DNA of 64,000 nucleotides from Dioscorea cayenensis subsp. rotundata (GCF_009730915.1 NC_052471.1:30352185-30416184), one strand, 5' to 3'; positions 26,026-37,900 are shown, numbered from the stretch's first letter. Translations and numbers: made by a program. The notes: generated from the sequence alone by a model not told the origin.

Positions 26026-27026
26026 TTCTAATTTATCTAATACTTGGAAATGAGAGAATTTTCACACATATATTTTTAATAAAATCATATTATTTTATTT
26101 TTATTAAAGTGAATAAATCATTTATGTTTTTAATAATGCAACTTTACCATGTATGCATATAAGTTATAATTAAATACTTTAAAAGAATCGAAGGAATGTA
26201 ATGCAAGTTATGTATGTATATATATAATATAATATTTTGATTTTGTTAATGATGATTATTATGAATAACCTGTTAGTATGATACCTCTCAAAAAAACACA
26301 AGCTAAAAAATAAAATGAAGTGAGAGAAAGAAGAAAATAATGTAAAAAACAACAAATTTATGTGATTCATCCCATATAAGGCTATGTCCACAAAGTTAAT
26401 CAAATCTTAAATGTAAGGAGGGAAAGATAAAATCTTTATAATTATTTACAAATAATGGTTCATCATTCACCATTTCAATTCAAAATACAGCCAAAAATAA
26501 TTTCTTTAAGTCTCATAAGATAACTTTATTGCTTCTCCTCTAAAAAATTATTATAATTTTAAAAAATTTTGGGATGCTTTAAAAGAAAATAAAAAACTCA
26601 TTTTTATAAGATCATAATATCATGTCATATGTGACGCCCACTTTCTTGTTTATAAACTCGTTTTGACATGCTCCTTGTTAATGGCATTTGATAATTAAGT
26701 GTTTGAATGAATGTATTTGATTACTATTATTTATAATACTTTGTGTGTAATTGTTAAATGTATGATTGAATTTGGTGCTTAATTCGCTTCTATTTCGTAT
26801 TCAGGCTAGAATGAAGACATACAGATCAAGAGGAACAAGTTTGAGGCGATTTGAGCTAATTTTGGAAGAAAAATAGATATTCTAGAGTGCGTTACGAGTG
26901 TTATTACGGACGTTACTGTAGAAGCACATTGTTCATGTAATATAGCAAATCACTATTTACGATGTTGTTACCGACAAGATATGGTCGTAAACCTCCAACT
27001 GTAAGGGGTTACTGTAGTAGTGCACT

Positions 27027-27652
27027 CACTACACCATTTTCAATTTTTAGAAGTGCACATATAGAGGGGTTTTTAACAAACCGCCTTGATAATTGTGTAA
27101 AATTTTCTTTGTACTAACTTATAGAGTTGGTTTAACAAAACCCCTCTAAGCTTAAATTATAAAAAGAGAAAATAAATCACTCACACACACACACACACAC
27201 TCTCTCTCTCTCTCTCTCTTAGACAAACCCTAGATTCAATGCCTCGATCTTCTTTTCCTCCCAGGCCGGCAATTCCAACCGGGGCCATTGGAGCTCTCAA
27301 TCCTATGAATGTGAGGGATTCCTTGGAATTCCCCACCCTCTCGATCCCATCACCAATTGCATCTATGGTAACCACTTTGCCGCCGACCTCTGATCTATCA
27401 CGGCAGTTCTCCACGGGATCTATCGAAAAGAAAGGTGGAATCCCAGTTCACCACAATCTCTCCTTCGATGTCAAGCTATTGTTCTCCTCTAGATTCACCT
27501 TTGGCTGGCAATCGTCACTCGATCCCTAATGCCGGCTTGATACGAGGTGGTTTAGAGGCGGGTAAAAAACCAATGGTATAACTATAGAAGCAGTTAAAAC
27601 TGCTCTCTATAGGGCTTGAAAATTGCCTCTAAAACCCTCTTTTAGTGTAGTG
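27027..27652 (+). mobile_element. Non-autonomous CACTA (En/Spm) element, 626 bp
   Basis: The left end is CACTACACCATTTT and the right end is AAAAGAGGG-related sequence closing in TTTAGTGTAGTG, giving inverted termini that begin CACTACAC. The flanking 3-bp duplication is ACT (27024-27026 and 27653-27655), the size expected for CACTA elements. Subterminal copies of ATAGAGGGG/CCCCTCTA-like motifs occur at both ends. No transposase is present. Confidence 0.85.
27239..27529 (+). CDS. 96-codon open frame inside the CACTA element (possible captured exon)
   Basis: The frame starts MPRSSFPPRPAIPTGAIGAL and is Pro/Ser-rich. An (AC)n(TC)n tract (27181-27219) precedes it, and then a leader-like ACAAACCCTAGATTCA directly before the ATG, which looks like a normal plant 5' UTR. 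I do not recognise the product. Its GC content is above that of the rest of the element. It may be a captured host 5' exon rather than a functional gene. Confidence 0.35.
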   Translation: MPRSSFPPRPAIPTGAIGALNPMNVRDSLEFPTLSIPSPIASMVTTLPPTSDLSRQFSTGSIEKKGGIPVHHNLSFDVKLLFSSRFTFGWQSSLDP

Positions 27653-28212
27653 ACTGTTTATGATTATTGCAACAAATCACTATTTATGATCACTGTTACG
27701 ACCATAAGTGTTACTGTAGTGACCATAAAAAACCCCAATTCTTGAGTTATAAAAGCCAGAAATTATGGCTTTTGGGAGATCTTATTCTCTATTCTTTGCC
27801 CACACTTTGGGAGGCGATTTGGGTGTTTTCCATTGGGTATCTTGCCGGAGAAGAAAGGAGACAAGAGGGAGAGATTAGGAAAAGGTTCAAAGCTTCAAGG
27901 GAGCCGTTCATGGAGAGATCTCAACGGTGATTTTAGAAAATCTTCGAGGAACTACATCCATCCAAAGAGATTGAGAGATTTATGGGAGTTTTGCTATTCT
28001 CTTTACTTATTTTAATTCATTTGGATTGGATTGTTGTTCTCCAATGATGGAGAAGTCAGTTTCATGGTGTTTGGGCATAGTTGAACTTTAGGTTTATTTC
28101 TTTGACATTGGTTGTTGGATCTTTAATGCTTTAATTGTTTTCTTAATTGAAATCATTTCTATTTGAATCTAATTGCATGTTTGAATGCTTGATTGCTAAC
28201 AAGGAAAAAGCC

Positions 28213-28650
28213 CTAACTACCATACTTGATGTGCTCAATCTGAAAAATCCAAGAGAAGATATTCTCATATGAGAAGAGGGGTATCTCCAATTTAGGAAGA
28301 TGCACCAAAGCTTGTGAGGAGTGGTCAGGCTGGTTTACAGCCGTCATATGGTGGTGGAATCTTGTACCCAGAGATGTTGGAGGAGATGGAATTAGAGGGG
28401 TTGAAGCTCCCGCTGCTCTCCGTTCGATCTTTAAGAGCTTAAACATCATATCGGCATCATAGTCTGTTGGGTGGCCAAGGATTTCTAGATGATGTCAAAG
28501 AGCTCAATATGCTATTGCACCGAGTCGCATAGGTCCTCCATCTTCGTAAGTAGGGAGTCATGTCGCTTGTTGAGAAGAGTAATGGTTTCTTCCATCGCTC
28601 GAGACCGCGTCATCATACCCTTCGTCATGTGAGCGGGAATCAATGAAAAC
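28213..28650 (-). pseudogene. Retrotransposon gag-like relic (minus strand)
   Basis: On the minus strand the sequence encodes pieces resembling plant LTR-retrotransposon gag: a start-like region with MTRSRAMEE and, after frame breaks, LPKLEIPLFSYENIFSWIF, matching the usual gag block PKL-x-PLF-x-G-x-W. Stops and shifts show it is not intact. It runs opposite to the adjacent LTR-like repeat, so it probably belongs to another insertion. Confidence 0.5.
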
Positions 28651-28738
28651 ACAAATGTAGGGGCTCCATGCGGCGATTAGGGTTTTCTTCAATGAGGGAT
28701 GGTGAAAAAAAAAGAGAAAATAGAGGAGAAAAGGGAAA

Positions 28739-28741
<3 letters not shown>

Positions 28742-28785
<44 letters not shown>
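28742..28785. repeat. (GA)n microsatellite
   Basis: About 21 AG dinucleotides followed by a short GAG-rich tail. Confidence 0.95.
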
Positions 28786-28787
<2 letters not shown>

Positions 28788-29168
28788 GAGGAGGAGGAAA
28801 AGACTAATGATAGGCTACCTGCCCACCCATTCTCTCATTTCATAATATATATTTCAATAAAAACTACTACCATGAGTATCTTGTGCCTTACGCTATTATA
28901 TGCTATTAGTTAAAGATTACAATCATTTTATACCACTATGATGTACTGATTATATGGCAACCCTTTTGTATTATCCCATGATAAAATCCACAAAACGCGT
29001 AACAACTGTCGCCCTCGGATTGCTCCTGTGTAGTCTATTTGCTTTTTGATTGTTGACCACCACATCATTGGTAGCTTGCTTTTCGTTAACAGCTACGAAC
29101 AACCACCAAGCATGATCATCACACCAATAACGTTCAAGAAGGAGAACAACAATAACATGGATTAGAGC

Positions 29169-29427
29169 ATGAGTAGCATTACTTCTTCAGCTTCTTCTGC
29201 TTGTAATATTATTAATGTGGTGGAAGTGTTGGGAGGATTGATTTAGAGGTGAGATTTATAGCACCAGAGACAGTCATAAGAGCACAGTTTTGCATTGGAG
29301 GGCATCCGCTTGCGAGACTAATGAGCGCAATAAGTGAGCTGGAGCTACAAGTGAGCCATGCAAGCGTGGCTAGGGTTAAGGAACTAATGCTACAAGACAT
29401 TGCTGTTACCGTACCTCATGGACTCCA
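29169..29427 (+). pseudogene. C-terminal relic of a MYC-type bHLH transcription factor
   Basis: The frame from about 29213 encodes an ACT-like C-terminal domain: DLEVRFIAPETVIRAQ, then GGHPLARLMSAISELELQV, SHASVARVKELMLQDIAV. This matches the MYC2/bHLH-type pattern EVK-x-IG, NHPAARLM, LEL-x-V-x-HASV, V-x-DLM-x-Q from memory. A Ser-rich lead-in (MSSITSSASSACNIINVVEV, from 29169) belongs to the same gene but is one base out of frame at the GG junction. No bHLH region is found upstream, and AT-rich DNA replaces the 3' end. It is a gene fragment, transposed or degraded. Confidence 0.65.
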
Positions 29428-29917
29428 GACAGTGGCAGAGCCAAAAAAAAATCAATTAATAAAATTTTTACATTTTTTAAAATTTATTCATATTTTAATT
29501 CATAGTTTACTTTATAAAAATCATGTGTCAAACAATAATTTTTTTTAAAAAATTCTATTAAAAATATAATTTTATATATTACATAACTTAATTTGTAAAA
29601 ATCAAAAATTAAAACATAGATTTTTTCTTAAAAAAAAATTGTACAGTATAAATTAATTTATAAAATATCAATTGATCAAATAATAAATTTTTGTAAATAA
29701 TTCTTAAAAAATTATTATGTTTTAGATTATTAGTATTAATTTGTAAAAAAAATTATTATTTAATAAAAAAATCCTAAATGAAGATAGAGATATTTTAAAA
29801 ATTAAAAATGAAAATTGAGAGAGAGAAATAAAAGAAAAAAAAGTGATACCTAATTTGTAAAAAAAATTGGTATTTTTTTAAAATAAGAATAGAAGAGAGT
29901 TTACAAATTTGATAAAT

Positions 29918-29918
<1 letters not shown>

Positions 29919-29959
<41 letters not shown>
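29919..29959. repeat. (GA)n microsatellite
   Basis: About 20 GA dinucleotides next to the TRIM-like element. Confidence 0.95.
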
Positions 29960-29960
<1 letters not shown>

Positions 29961-29998
29961 ACTTAGGGGAGAGGGGGTGGTTTCTGCCAACGATAGGG

Positions 29999-30452
29999 TG
30001 TCAGGAGTCTGGATCCAAATCCCATAAGATTGACCCAAAAGAAAGAGTTGTTCAACCCCTTATAAGCCCAAGACCCCGCTAGTACACAGCCATTGTGGGA
30101 CTAAACTTGGTTGTAGGCACGTGGACGGGGCTCCCTTGGGGCAATCCTGATGCTTTAGTCAGGGACACGTAGCACTCCCAGCTTACCCCGCCTCAAGAAC
30201 TAGTTCAAAGACCCACCTTGGTCCCTAGACTCACCTCCGGACCCACATCTCTATGACCCCCAAAGTAGGTCTGATACCACTTGTCAGGAGACTGGATCCA
30301 CATCCCAGAAGACCGGCATGAAAAGAAGGGTTGCCTAATCTCTTATAAGCCCAAGACCCCTCTAATACACAGTCGATGTTGGACTAAACTTAAGCTATGG
30401 GCACGTGACAAGGGGGCGGCCACCCCCTGTCGTCCTTGACGCTAGAGAGAGA
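29999..30452 (-). mobile_element. TRIM-like short LTR retrotransposon (minus orientation)
   Basis: Two direct copies beginning TGTCAGGAG-x-CTGGATCC lie at 29999-30174 (ending CACGTAGCA) and 30282-about 30452. Between them are only 107 bp. Next to the second copy, on the minus strand, is TGGTATCAGACC (30268-30279), a primer-binding site close to the initiator-tRNA-Met type. A purine-rich minus-strand stretch (GGGGTAAGCTGGGAG) abuts the first copy, as a PPT should. The second repeat diverges after about 140 bp and its outer end is unclear. No coding capacity. Confidence 0.7.
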
Positions 30453-30557
30453 TGTTTCTCAATGCTGCACTTCTTTCTAAGCTTGACACACATCATCATC
30501 ATTTTACCACTGTTTTGCCTAATTGTGTAATTATTTTTCAATTTACTTATTTAAGTA

Positions 30558-30588
<31 letters not shown>

Positions 30589-30599
30589 TTAAAAAAAAG

Positions 30600-30912
30600 G
30601 CCCCTTAGGAACTAATCTTAATGTGGAAGAGGGACATAGAGCGAAGATAGATGAAGATATCAACACCGTTAGAAAGAAGTATTAAGTTTTTTGCCCCTAG
30701 TGTGGAGGATTTCGGTGTGACTTAGACTTCAAAGGAGACGCATGATCCAGGCACTGGCTAAGTTTTGAGTTGATTACTCTTCTGGGGGGGGCTTCTACCT
30801 TTTTTATGTTATACCTCTTTTGTTGTAATTTACCGCATCTAGTGGTAGGTGACTTTTGTACTTCTCTTTCTTTAATTCGAAGTGGTTTATCCATCTTTTA
30901 AAAAAAAAAAAA
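30600..30912 (+). mobile_element. LINE-like 3' tail with poly-A
   Basis: The stretch ends in GGTTTATCCATCTTTT followed by a 13-A run (30900-30912), sharing its terminal motif with the tails at 24900 and 32660. The upstream part (GTTATACCTCTTTTGTTGTA and on) is non-coding here. A 5'-truncated LINE is the best reading. Confidence 0.5.
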
Positions 30913-31909
30913 ATAAAATAATCTTAATGTGTATGAGTACGAGAGCAGTCGTAAAACAGAGTAGGACCACAAGATTTAATCTTAATGCTTTCCCAAAACA
31001 ACCACTTAATTGCTTTATCGATAAAATTCACAAACTTTTATGGAATTGTATATATTTCATCAGAGAGAAATTAAATTGTTTTGGGGAAAAAAATATTTCC
31101 TAAATTTTATTAGATATGCTTTATAATATTAGTTTTTTTTAAAATTATTAAAGGTGCATTATGATTTGTACAATTGATTTTTCTCATATATATTTTTATA
31201 CAGATTAGTTTTTATTCTTTTATTTTTTTTCTTAATTAAATAATTAACCACTAATAACACCGTAGCCTATTAGGTCCGTTCCTTTGCCTGCGGGCGAAGA
31301 CCAAAGTCTAATCCTTGCCATGTATGGTGAGGGTCCTTGTAAGCCTCTGATATATAGATGACTTATGTATTTATATTTATAAATAATTATAATAATAATT
31401 AACCAACTTAGTGACAAATCCTTCAACGAGATTATTGTCCACATGACGCACATGCTAATCTCTAATTAATCAAGATGGATTGATTTCTTTTTTTATATGA
31501 ATATGATATAACATACATAAAATTCACTATAAAAATTAAAGTTAATAATAATAATAATAAATAATATTAACATATATTAAATTCATTAATAAGGAATATA
31601 TCCACTAACCATTTTACATGGGGGGTAACTAAACTACATCTCCATATCTTTGGCCTTTAGCGGGGAAAAACAAGTTGGCAGCTTTGGGCAGCAAGGGCAC
31701 ATGAAGAGAGGGACCATGTACCCTTTAGCGTTTAGTCATTTCACATGAACAAACAAAATGATAATAAAAAGGATATTATCAATGACATGGTACACTCCAC
31801 GTTTTTATTTTTATTTTTATTTATTAAAATTTTCTTTTTAATCACTGTGGTTATTCATTGTCTATGGTTAACCAACCCGATAAAATCAATAAATCATATC
31901 AATTTTTTT
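30913..31909. other. AT-rich non-coding DNA
   Basis: No gene is seen. A GC-richer island at 31258-31350 (GTCCGTTCCTTTGCCTGCGG) looks like part of a dispersed repeat, possibly SINE-related, but lacks clear Pol III boxes. Confidence 0.4.
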
Positions 31910-32110
31910 TTTTAAAAAAAAGGATAAACCACTAAATTAATTAAAAAAAAAACACAATACAAACTTAATCGACACAAAAACAGACCAAAACCTCTCACAC
32001 CACAAGATGTGAATAAGGGCAACACAAAACAACAGACCACCCAAGGAAACACAAATTGAAAATTCAGCATTCGGTTTGATTTTTTAAGCTCGAACTGATT
32101 TATTTCCAAA
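31910..32110 (-). mobile_element. LINE-like 3' tail, minus strand
   Basis: Read on the minus strand it ends TTAGTGGTTTATCCTTTTTTT followed by an A-rich run, the same terminal motif as the plus-strand tails. Upstream (minus) is a short T/G-rich segment containing GTGGTGTGAGAGG. Boundaries are approximate. Confidence 0.4.
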
Positions 32111-32489
32111 TTGAGGTTTATTAGAAATCAATTAGGGTTTGGTTCAATTTGATTTAATTTAAACTCGTAAAAAATTGAATTAAATTAAAGCAAGTAATTA
32201 TATATGTATACATACATGATTTAGGGTGTGTATTACTCATGAAAAAAAAAGTAGTTGATCCCAAATTAGAAATCCAATTAATTATAACTATTTCTTAATA
32301 CTATAATATAAATAGAAAATAGAGTGTAAATCAATAATAGTGTTAGGTGTGTATTAGATTTAAGCTAGATTAATATGATGTTGATCTAACCAATCAACAT
32401 TTAAACCAAAATAAAATGTAACATACAAACAAGAGATTTGTGATGGTAGTTTGATTCAATCAATATTTTATAATAACAGCTTTAGTGCT

Positions 32490-32660
32490 CAATGTTCTTC
32501 TTTAATTTGTTCTCCCTGTTTCTGCTCTCTTCCTGAGCTCTTATCCTTATCTAGCCATATTTGTGGAGTTATATTTTGTAGTTTGTGTTTTTTTATTTAT
32601 CTTGTTATTTCTTAATATATTTATAATTTATCCACTTCATTAAAAAAGAAAAAAAATCTT
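32490..32660 (+). mobile_element. LINE-like 3' tail with poly-A
   Basis: A C/T-rich stretch (TTCTGCTCTCTTCCTGAGC) leads to AATTTATCCACTTCATT followed by an A-rich tail (32642-32657). The end motif is shared with three other tails in the window. Confidence 0.45.
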
Positions 32661-34440
32661 CTTTATCCTTTCCTAGTATTAAGAAATGAGGTTAAAAAAA
32701 AAATAAAAAAAATATAATGTAAATAAAATAAAAAATAACATTATGGATGATTTGGCATTACTTGGATTGTGTTAATTTTTTTTAATAAAACAAAAAATGT
32801 TGTTAGTTAAGGGATATGATCACGAAGATAAACTAGATACAATAGTTTACATCTTTTTGAGATAAATTCTCCTGCTATACAACTCTGAATAAGAAAAAAA
32901 AAAATACTCTTCACATAGATCTCGATCCTCATGGGACTTTACGAGACCCCGCAAACTAATGTTAAATTATTCTTTCTCTCATTGTGAGTGCTTATCTTAA
33001 GATAAGATAATATTTGTCAAAATTAGAAGTTACAAAAGAAGATGCATGCTTATATACAATATAATACAAACAACATACATATATAATATAGCATCCAAAT
33101 ATATCTCACAATATGAACTGATTTAAATTGCATGCTAAGATAAATTTTGTGATTTAAATGATTTGTTTAATTGGGTTAATACAATTAGCTATACAATATA
33201 TACATGACACTTTATGCATCATTAGACCACATGTGAAAAATATTGGATGCTACATATCTTTTGTTTTTTTTCCCACATATCTTGTCATCTTGAAATATAT
33301 TGTTTATAATTTTTCGTGTATTTTTTTTCTTTGAGCTAATTAAAATTATTATTCATTAAAAAATTAATTATATTTTTAATGACTATTAAATTAGAAAAAA
33401 AATTGACAAAATACCTTGTCAAGGGTGACAACTACCATCTCTAAAAGAAAAATCAAAACAAAGACCAAAAACTATTTCATTGCATGATCATTTGCAATCT
33501 AACTTCATGCCAAGTATTTTGACTATATCCAATTACATCAACTTCATTTTATTTTGTCTTTATATTAAGGTTGGTTTACATATGTATTCATTAAATTAAT
33601 CAATAAGTCATAAGGTACAACTTTAAGCAAGCATCATAAAAATTAAAATTAAAAATGAAGTTAAAAATGCTTTTTTTATTTTTTCAATAAAATTGGATAA
33701 ATTATATATATATATATATATATAAATTGTACTTGAAGATCATTTATTTGTTTAAATAACTCCATGTCAATTATTTTGTAGCTATGGAAATTATTTTTGA
33801 TAGGCTGATGATGCTAGCTATCTTGTAATTTTTTTCTCTTTATTATTATAAGAAGAGACGGTTAAAGAAATTTTTATAGAAATAAAAAAATGAAACATTT
33901 CTTTTTTAAAAAAATTTGAAAATATATTTTTTTAAGTTTTAGAAATTAAAAAAACCAAGGGAAACCATCACAAGTTAAAAAATTAATTACACTGAGAGAA
34001 AAAGTCAATATAATGACAATATTATTATCATGACTGATATAATACATAAAAACTACCTACATTCATATAAATCATTATAAAAAAATAAAAAAACAAATAA
34101 TAAAAAAATATACATTAAAAATATACACACACATATTTATGACAACATAATAAATTACTTTTTTTTTGTCAACTAATATTAAATCAAATAAATTATTTTT
34201 AATTACAAATAAATTATAAAAAAAACTATGTAGTTATTAATATATTATATTAAATAAGTAAATTAAAAAAAAATTCACTTGAAAAAGAAAGCAAGATATG
34301 ATGTTACCCACTTGGCACGCCAAAGACCCCCATGTGGGCCCCATGCAAAGTCAATGGCATTCATCGTAATTAAATACTCATCTAAGGCTATTTCCACTTT
34401 CTCCCTCTAGAAACCAGGAAAAGTAGACCAGAGTCTCCAG
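32661..34440. other. AT-rich gene-free DNA
   Basis: Low-complexity AT-rich sequence with a (TA)n tract at 33705-33724. Nothing coding or structured stands out until the promoter of the ankyrin gene. Confidence 0.5.
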
Positions 34441-34451
34441 TAACCAGATAG

Positions 34452-34487
<36 letters not shown>
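34452..34487. repeat. (GA)n tract upstream of the ANKRD13-like gene
   Basis: About 18 AG dinucleotides. With the second tract at 34872-34907 it brackets the likely first exon and leader intron; GA tracts in plant 5' UTRs are common. Confidence 0.9.
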
Positions 34488-34491
<4 letters not shown>

Positions 34492-34529
34492 AGACGAGCT
34501 CGTCTCTTGTCGTCCTCGGATCCCCATTA

Positions 34530-34580
34530 ATGGCGGAATCGAGAGCCGATCTCCCTCGCCGGAGCTGCGATGAGTCGTAG
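34530..34580 (+). promoter_or_regulatory. Upstream ORF (16 codons) in the leader of the ANKRD13-like gene
   Basis: ATG at 34530 opens a 16-codon frame (MAESRADLPRRSCDES) ending at TAG 34578-34580. A second ATG at 34570 overlaps it and reads into a good donor (TCAG|GTTTGT at 34624/34625), which suggests a leader intron. If transcribed, these uORFs would lower translation from the main start at 34930. Inferred from sequence only. Confidence 0.4.
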
Positions 34581-34870
34581 ATCCGGTCCCAAGTCGTATG
34601 AGGAACTGAGATTGAAGCTTTCAGGTTTGTTTTTGAACTGATTTTCTAGGGTTTCTTGCTTGATTTGTGCTCTGAGAAGCGAGAAGGGGATTTGGGGCTT
34701 TTCGATCTAGGGATTCATCGTTTTTGTGCTAAATTTCAGCTTGATTTGAGGGTTTGGTTTAGTGTTTTTGGGTGTTAGTAACCCCTAGATGAGGATCTCG
34801 ATGGGGGAATTGCCCCTTTGAGAGAATATCTAGGGTTTTGGAGCAAGTGAGCTTGAGGAAGTGAAGGGAT

Positions 34871-34871
<1 letters not shown>

Positions 34872-34907
<36 letters not shown>
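34872..34907. repeat. (GA)n tract just before the ANKRD13-like start codon
   Basis: About 18 GA dinucleotides, ending 22 bp before the ATG at 34930. An open frame extends through it (Glu-Arg repeats) but is taken as leader. Confidence 0.9.
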
Positions 34908-34909
<2 letters not shown>

Positions 34910-34929
34910 GAGGGTTGAGGGAATTGGGG

Positions 34930-37900
34930 ATGGAGGACCTCTCTAAGTATTCACACAGCTCTGCTCACCTTGCGGTGGCGCGGAGAGACCATGTTGCCCT
35001 CCGCCGCATCGTCTCGGCACTCCCCCGGCTGCCGAAGGCCGGTGATGTCACCACCGAGGAGGAGTCGATCGCCGCTGAACGCACGGCGGATGAGGTCTCC
35101 AAGGTCATTGACCGCCGTGATGTACCTGGCCGTGAAACCCCGTTGCACCTTGCCGTCCGCCTCCGCGATCCCATCTCCGCTGAGATCCTCATGTCGGCTG
35201 GCGCTGATTGGTCTCTTCAGAATGAGCATGGATGGTCTGCGCTGCAGGAAGCTGTGTGCACCCGTGAGGATACGATTGCGATGATCATCGCTAGACATTA
35301 CCAGCCTCTTGCTTGGGCCAAGTGGTGTCGGCGCCTCCCAAGGATTCTCTCGTCCATTTCCCGGATTAGAGATTTCTATATGGAGATTACTTTTTCATTT
35401 TTGAGAGCTCTGTGATCCCATTTATTGGTCGGATTGCTCCTTCTGATACCTACCGGATTTGGAAGCGTGGTTCAAATCTTCGAGCTGACATGACACTTGC
35501 GGGGTTTGATGGGTTTCGGATTCAGAGGTCTGATCAGACATTCCTCTTCCTTGGCGAAGGAGTTGAAGGAAATCCTTCTTTGGCTCCTGGTTCTTTGATT
35601 GTTCTTGCACATAAGGAGAAGGAGATAACCAATGCTCTTTGAAGGAGCTGGGTCGAAGCCCACTGAGGCTGAGGTTGCTCATGAGGTTGCGTTGATGTCT
35701 CAAACTAATATGTACCGGCCTGGGATTGATGTCACCCAGGCTGAGCTTGTCTCCCATTTGAACTGGCGGCGGCAGGAGAGGACTGAAATGGTTGGGAGTT
35801 GGAAGGCTAAGGTTTATGATATGCTTCATGTGATGGTAAGCGTCAAGTCAAGGAGGGTTCCTGGTGCGATGACAGATGAGGAGTTGTTTGCAGCTGAGCA
35901 TGATGAGCACGTAGCTAATGGTGGGGAACATGAAGAGGAATTGGATGATGTGTTGACGGCTGAGGAGAGGATGCAACTTGATTCTGCACTCAGGATGGGT
36001 AACTCTGAGGGTTTTTGATGAGGACGAAGGCAATGGGACTATTGAGTATGTTGATAATCCAGAACCAAATGGTGTTACCAAGGAGAAGAAGGGCTGGTTT
36101 GGTTGGAGTAATAAAAAGGACTTCTAAGAGTAGTGGAGTTGAGGATTCAGAAGACCCAAGGATTTTAAAAAAGTTTTCAAAGTTGGCCCCGGAAAATGGA
36201 AATCAGAAATCAGAACATTTCAAGGAGGAAATGGATGTTCGGAAGGGGAAAGAAAAGAGCAGTGTGAAGAAGAAGAAGAGTGTAGTTGCCGGTGACTCTA
36301 ATAAACATGAAAGTGAGTACAAAAAGGGTTTGCGACCAGTTTTATGGTTGACTCCGGATTTCCCTTTGCAAACGGATGAACTGCTTCCTTTACTTGACAT
36401 TTTAGCTAACAAGGTCAAGGCTGTGAGGAGGCTCAGAGAGCTTTTGACTACTAAGATGCCTCAAGGCACATTTCCGGTCAAGGTAAGAAATTATTAAAAC
36501 TAATTCAACGTCTGCTTTTTGCATAATTTATTTCTAAATAAATAATTGATACTTGAATTCTCTCTTTGATTTTATCCCAATATTATTTCATTGCTATGCA
36601 CTGTCATCGGTTTCTGGCATTCTGCTAGTATTCCATGGAAGAAGAACTCCTTGTTTTCTTATTCAACGAATAGTTGAGCGTTGTTTTTGATAATGCATCA
36701 TTTGCTTATTCCATTAATCTTACATGTGCTTTAATATGTGTACAGTACTATTATTTCAATTTCGAGTAACAACTTGTGCATGGATACACTACTCCTTGAA
36801 CACAACACTTGTGATTTGGCTGGTTGATTGAAATGTTTTTATTTGTCTATAGTTAATTGTGTCACTGAATTCAAGTACTATTGCAAGAAGGTTAAGCGTA
36901 TGTATCTTTGTCATGTATGTATAGAACAAAGTAGGTTTGTGTGGATAGCATTCAATTTAGAAAGTCTGGTAGGCAGGACGTATCAGTAGTTGTCACTGGA
37001 GTTCAGAAAGGACATGATTTGGACGGGTTCTTGGTCATCACTTGATGCCTCTCATCTGAACTTGTTTGATATTCCAAATAGCGAATGTGCCAGAAAATGT
37101 TTTGTTAGGTTGTCTTGCGTTTTTCAAAACTTCAAATGTTTCTATTATGTGATGTCTAAAACTAGCTTGGCCTGTTGAGTAAATGACTATTTTAGCATGT
37201 GTTGCTGCTCTGGTTTATTTGCTTGGCGTTCATGATAAGCATATGAGCATCATTATTCATCAATTCCTATCTGTGTGAAAAACAAAAGTAACTGGAGCTG
37301 CAGTAGTTCAATAAATTTCTAGGTACCTTAAGATATGATATTTGTGGCTAGTGGCAATCTAAACATCTAATTTCAGAGTACTCAACAATATGGCTCAACA
37401 ATGTTTATCCTGTGAGGTTATAGTGTTGCAAGGACGGAATGAACTATGTAGGTACTCTCAAGTTTTCTTGTTAATTGAAATATCTTTTGCCCCACCCCGG
37501 GGACCCATAAGCTCTATCATTTTTATAGGGTCTTCTTGTGTTTTCTTTTCCTTTTGGCATTATAATATTTTGCAAAAGAAAGTTTTCCTTGTATGCAATT
37601 AGAATTTGACCCTAAGTCAGTTACAAAACGTCAAAATGTGAAAATGAGTAACAAAAGGTTTTAGTACACTTACTGACTTTGGTTGCTAGTAGTTGCTTGT
37701 TTGATCTGTGCGTTAATTGTGGTGCTTTTCAAGTCCCTGCTATTACATGGCTTCAGCCTATTGTACAATTTCGACATTATGAATATTGTCATTGTGTAAC
37801 AGTACCATTTTTGGCTGATTAAGTACTGCTCTTTATGCTTATCAACTTTATATTAGTTCACAAGCTTGACTTTGCTTTATGGGGTAGATATACCATTCAC

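Larger units (their letters stand above)
26690..28170 (+). mobile_element. LTR-like repeat interrupted by a CACTA element
   Basis: The flanks of the CACTA insertion (about 26690-27026 and 27656-28170) are homologous to 52560-53020. Shared blocks include GATCAAGAGGAACAAGTTTG and the TTACGG/TACTGTAG-rich section. A TATAAAAG box at 27748-27755 lies before the downstream part, as in an LTR promoter. Homology to a second locus and the LTR-like promoter support an LTR or solo LTR. The outer ends are not defined. Confidence 0.55.

Noticed and set aside
28742-28785. GA tract as GAGA-factor binding cluster
   Set aside because: No gene start lies next to it; microsatellite origin is sufficient.
34951-35298. 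Minus- and alternate-frame ORFs over the ankyrin exon
   Set aside because: GC-rich shadow frames; the plus-strand frame has ankyrin and GPCR-chaperone motifs.
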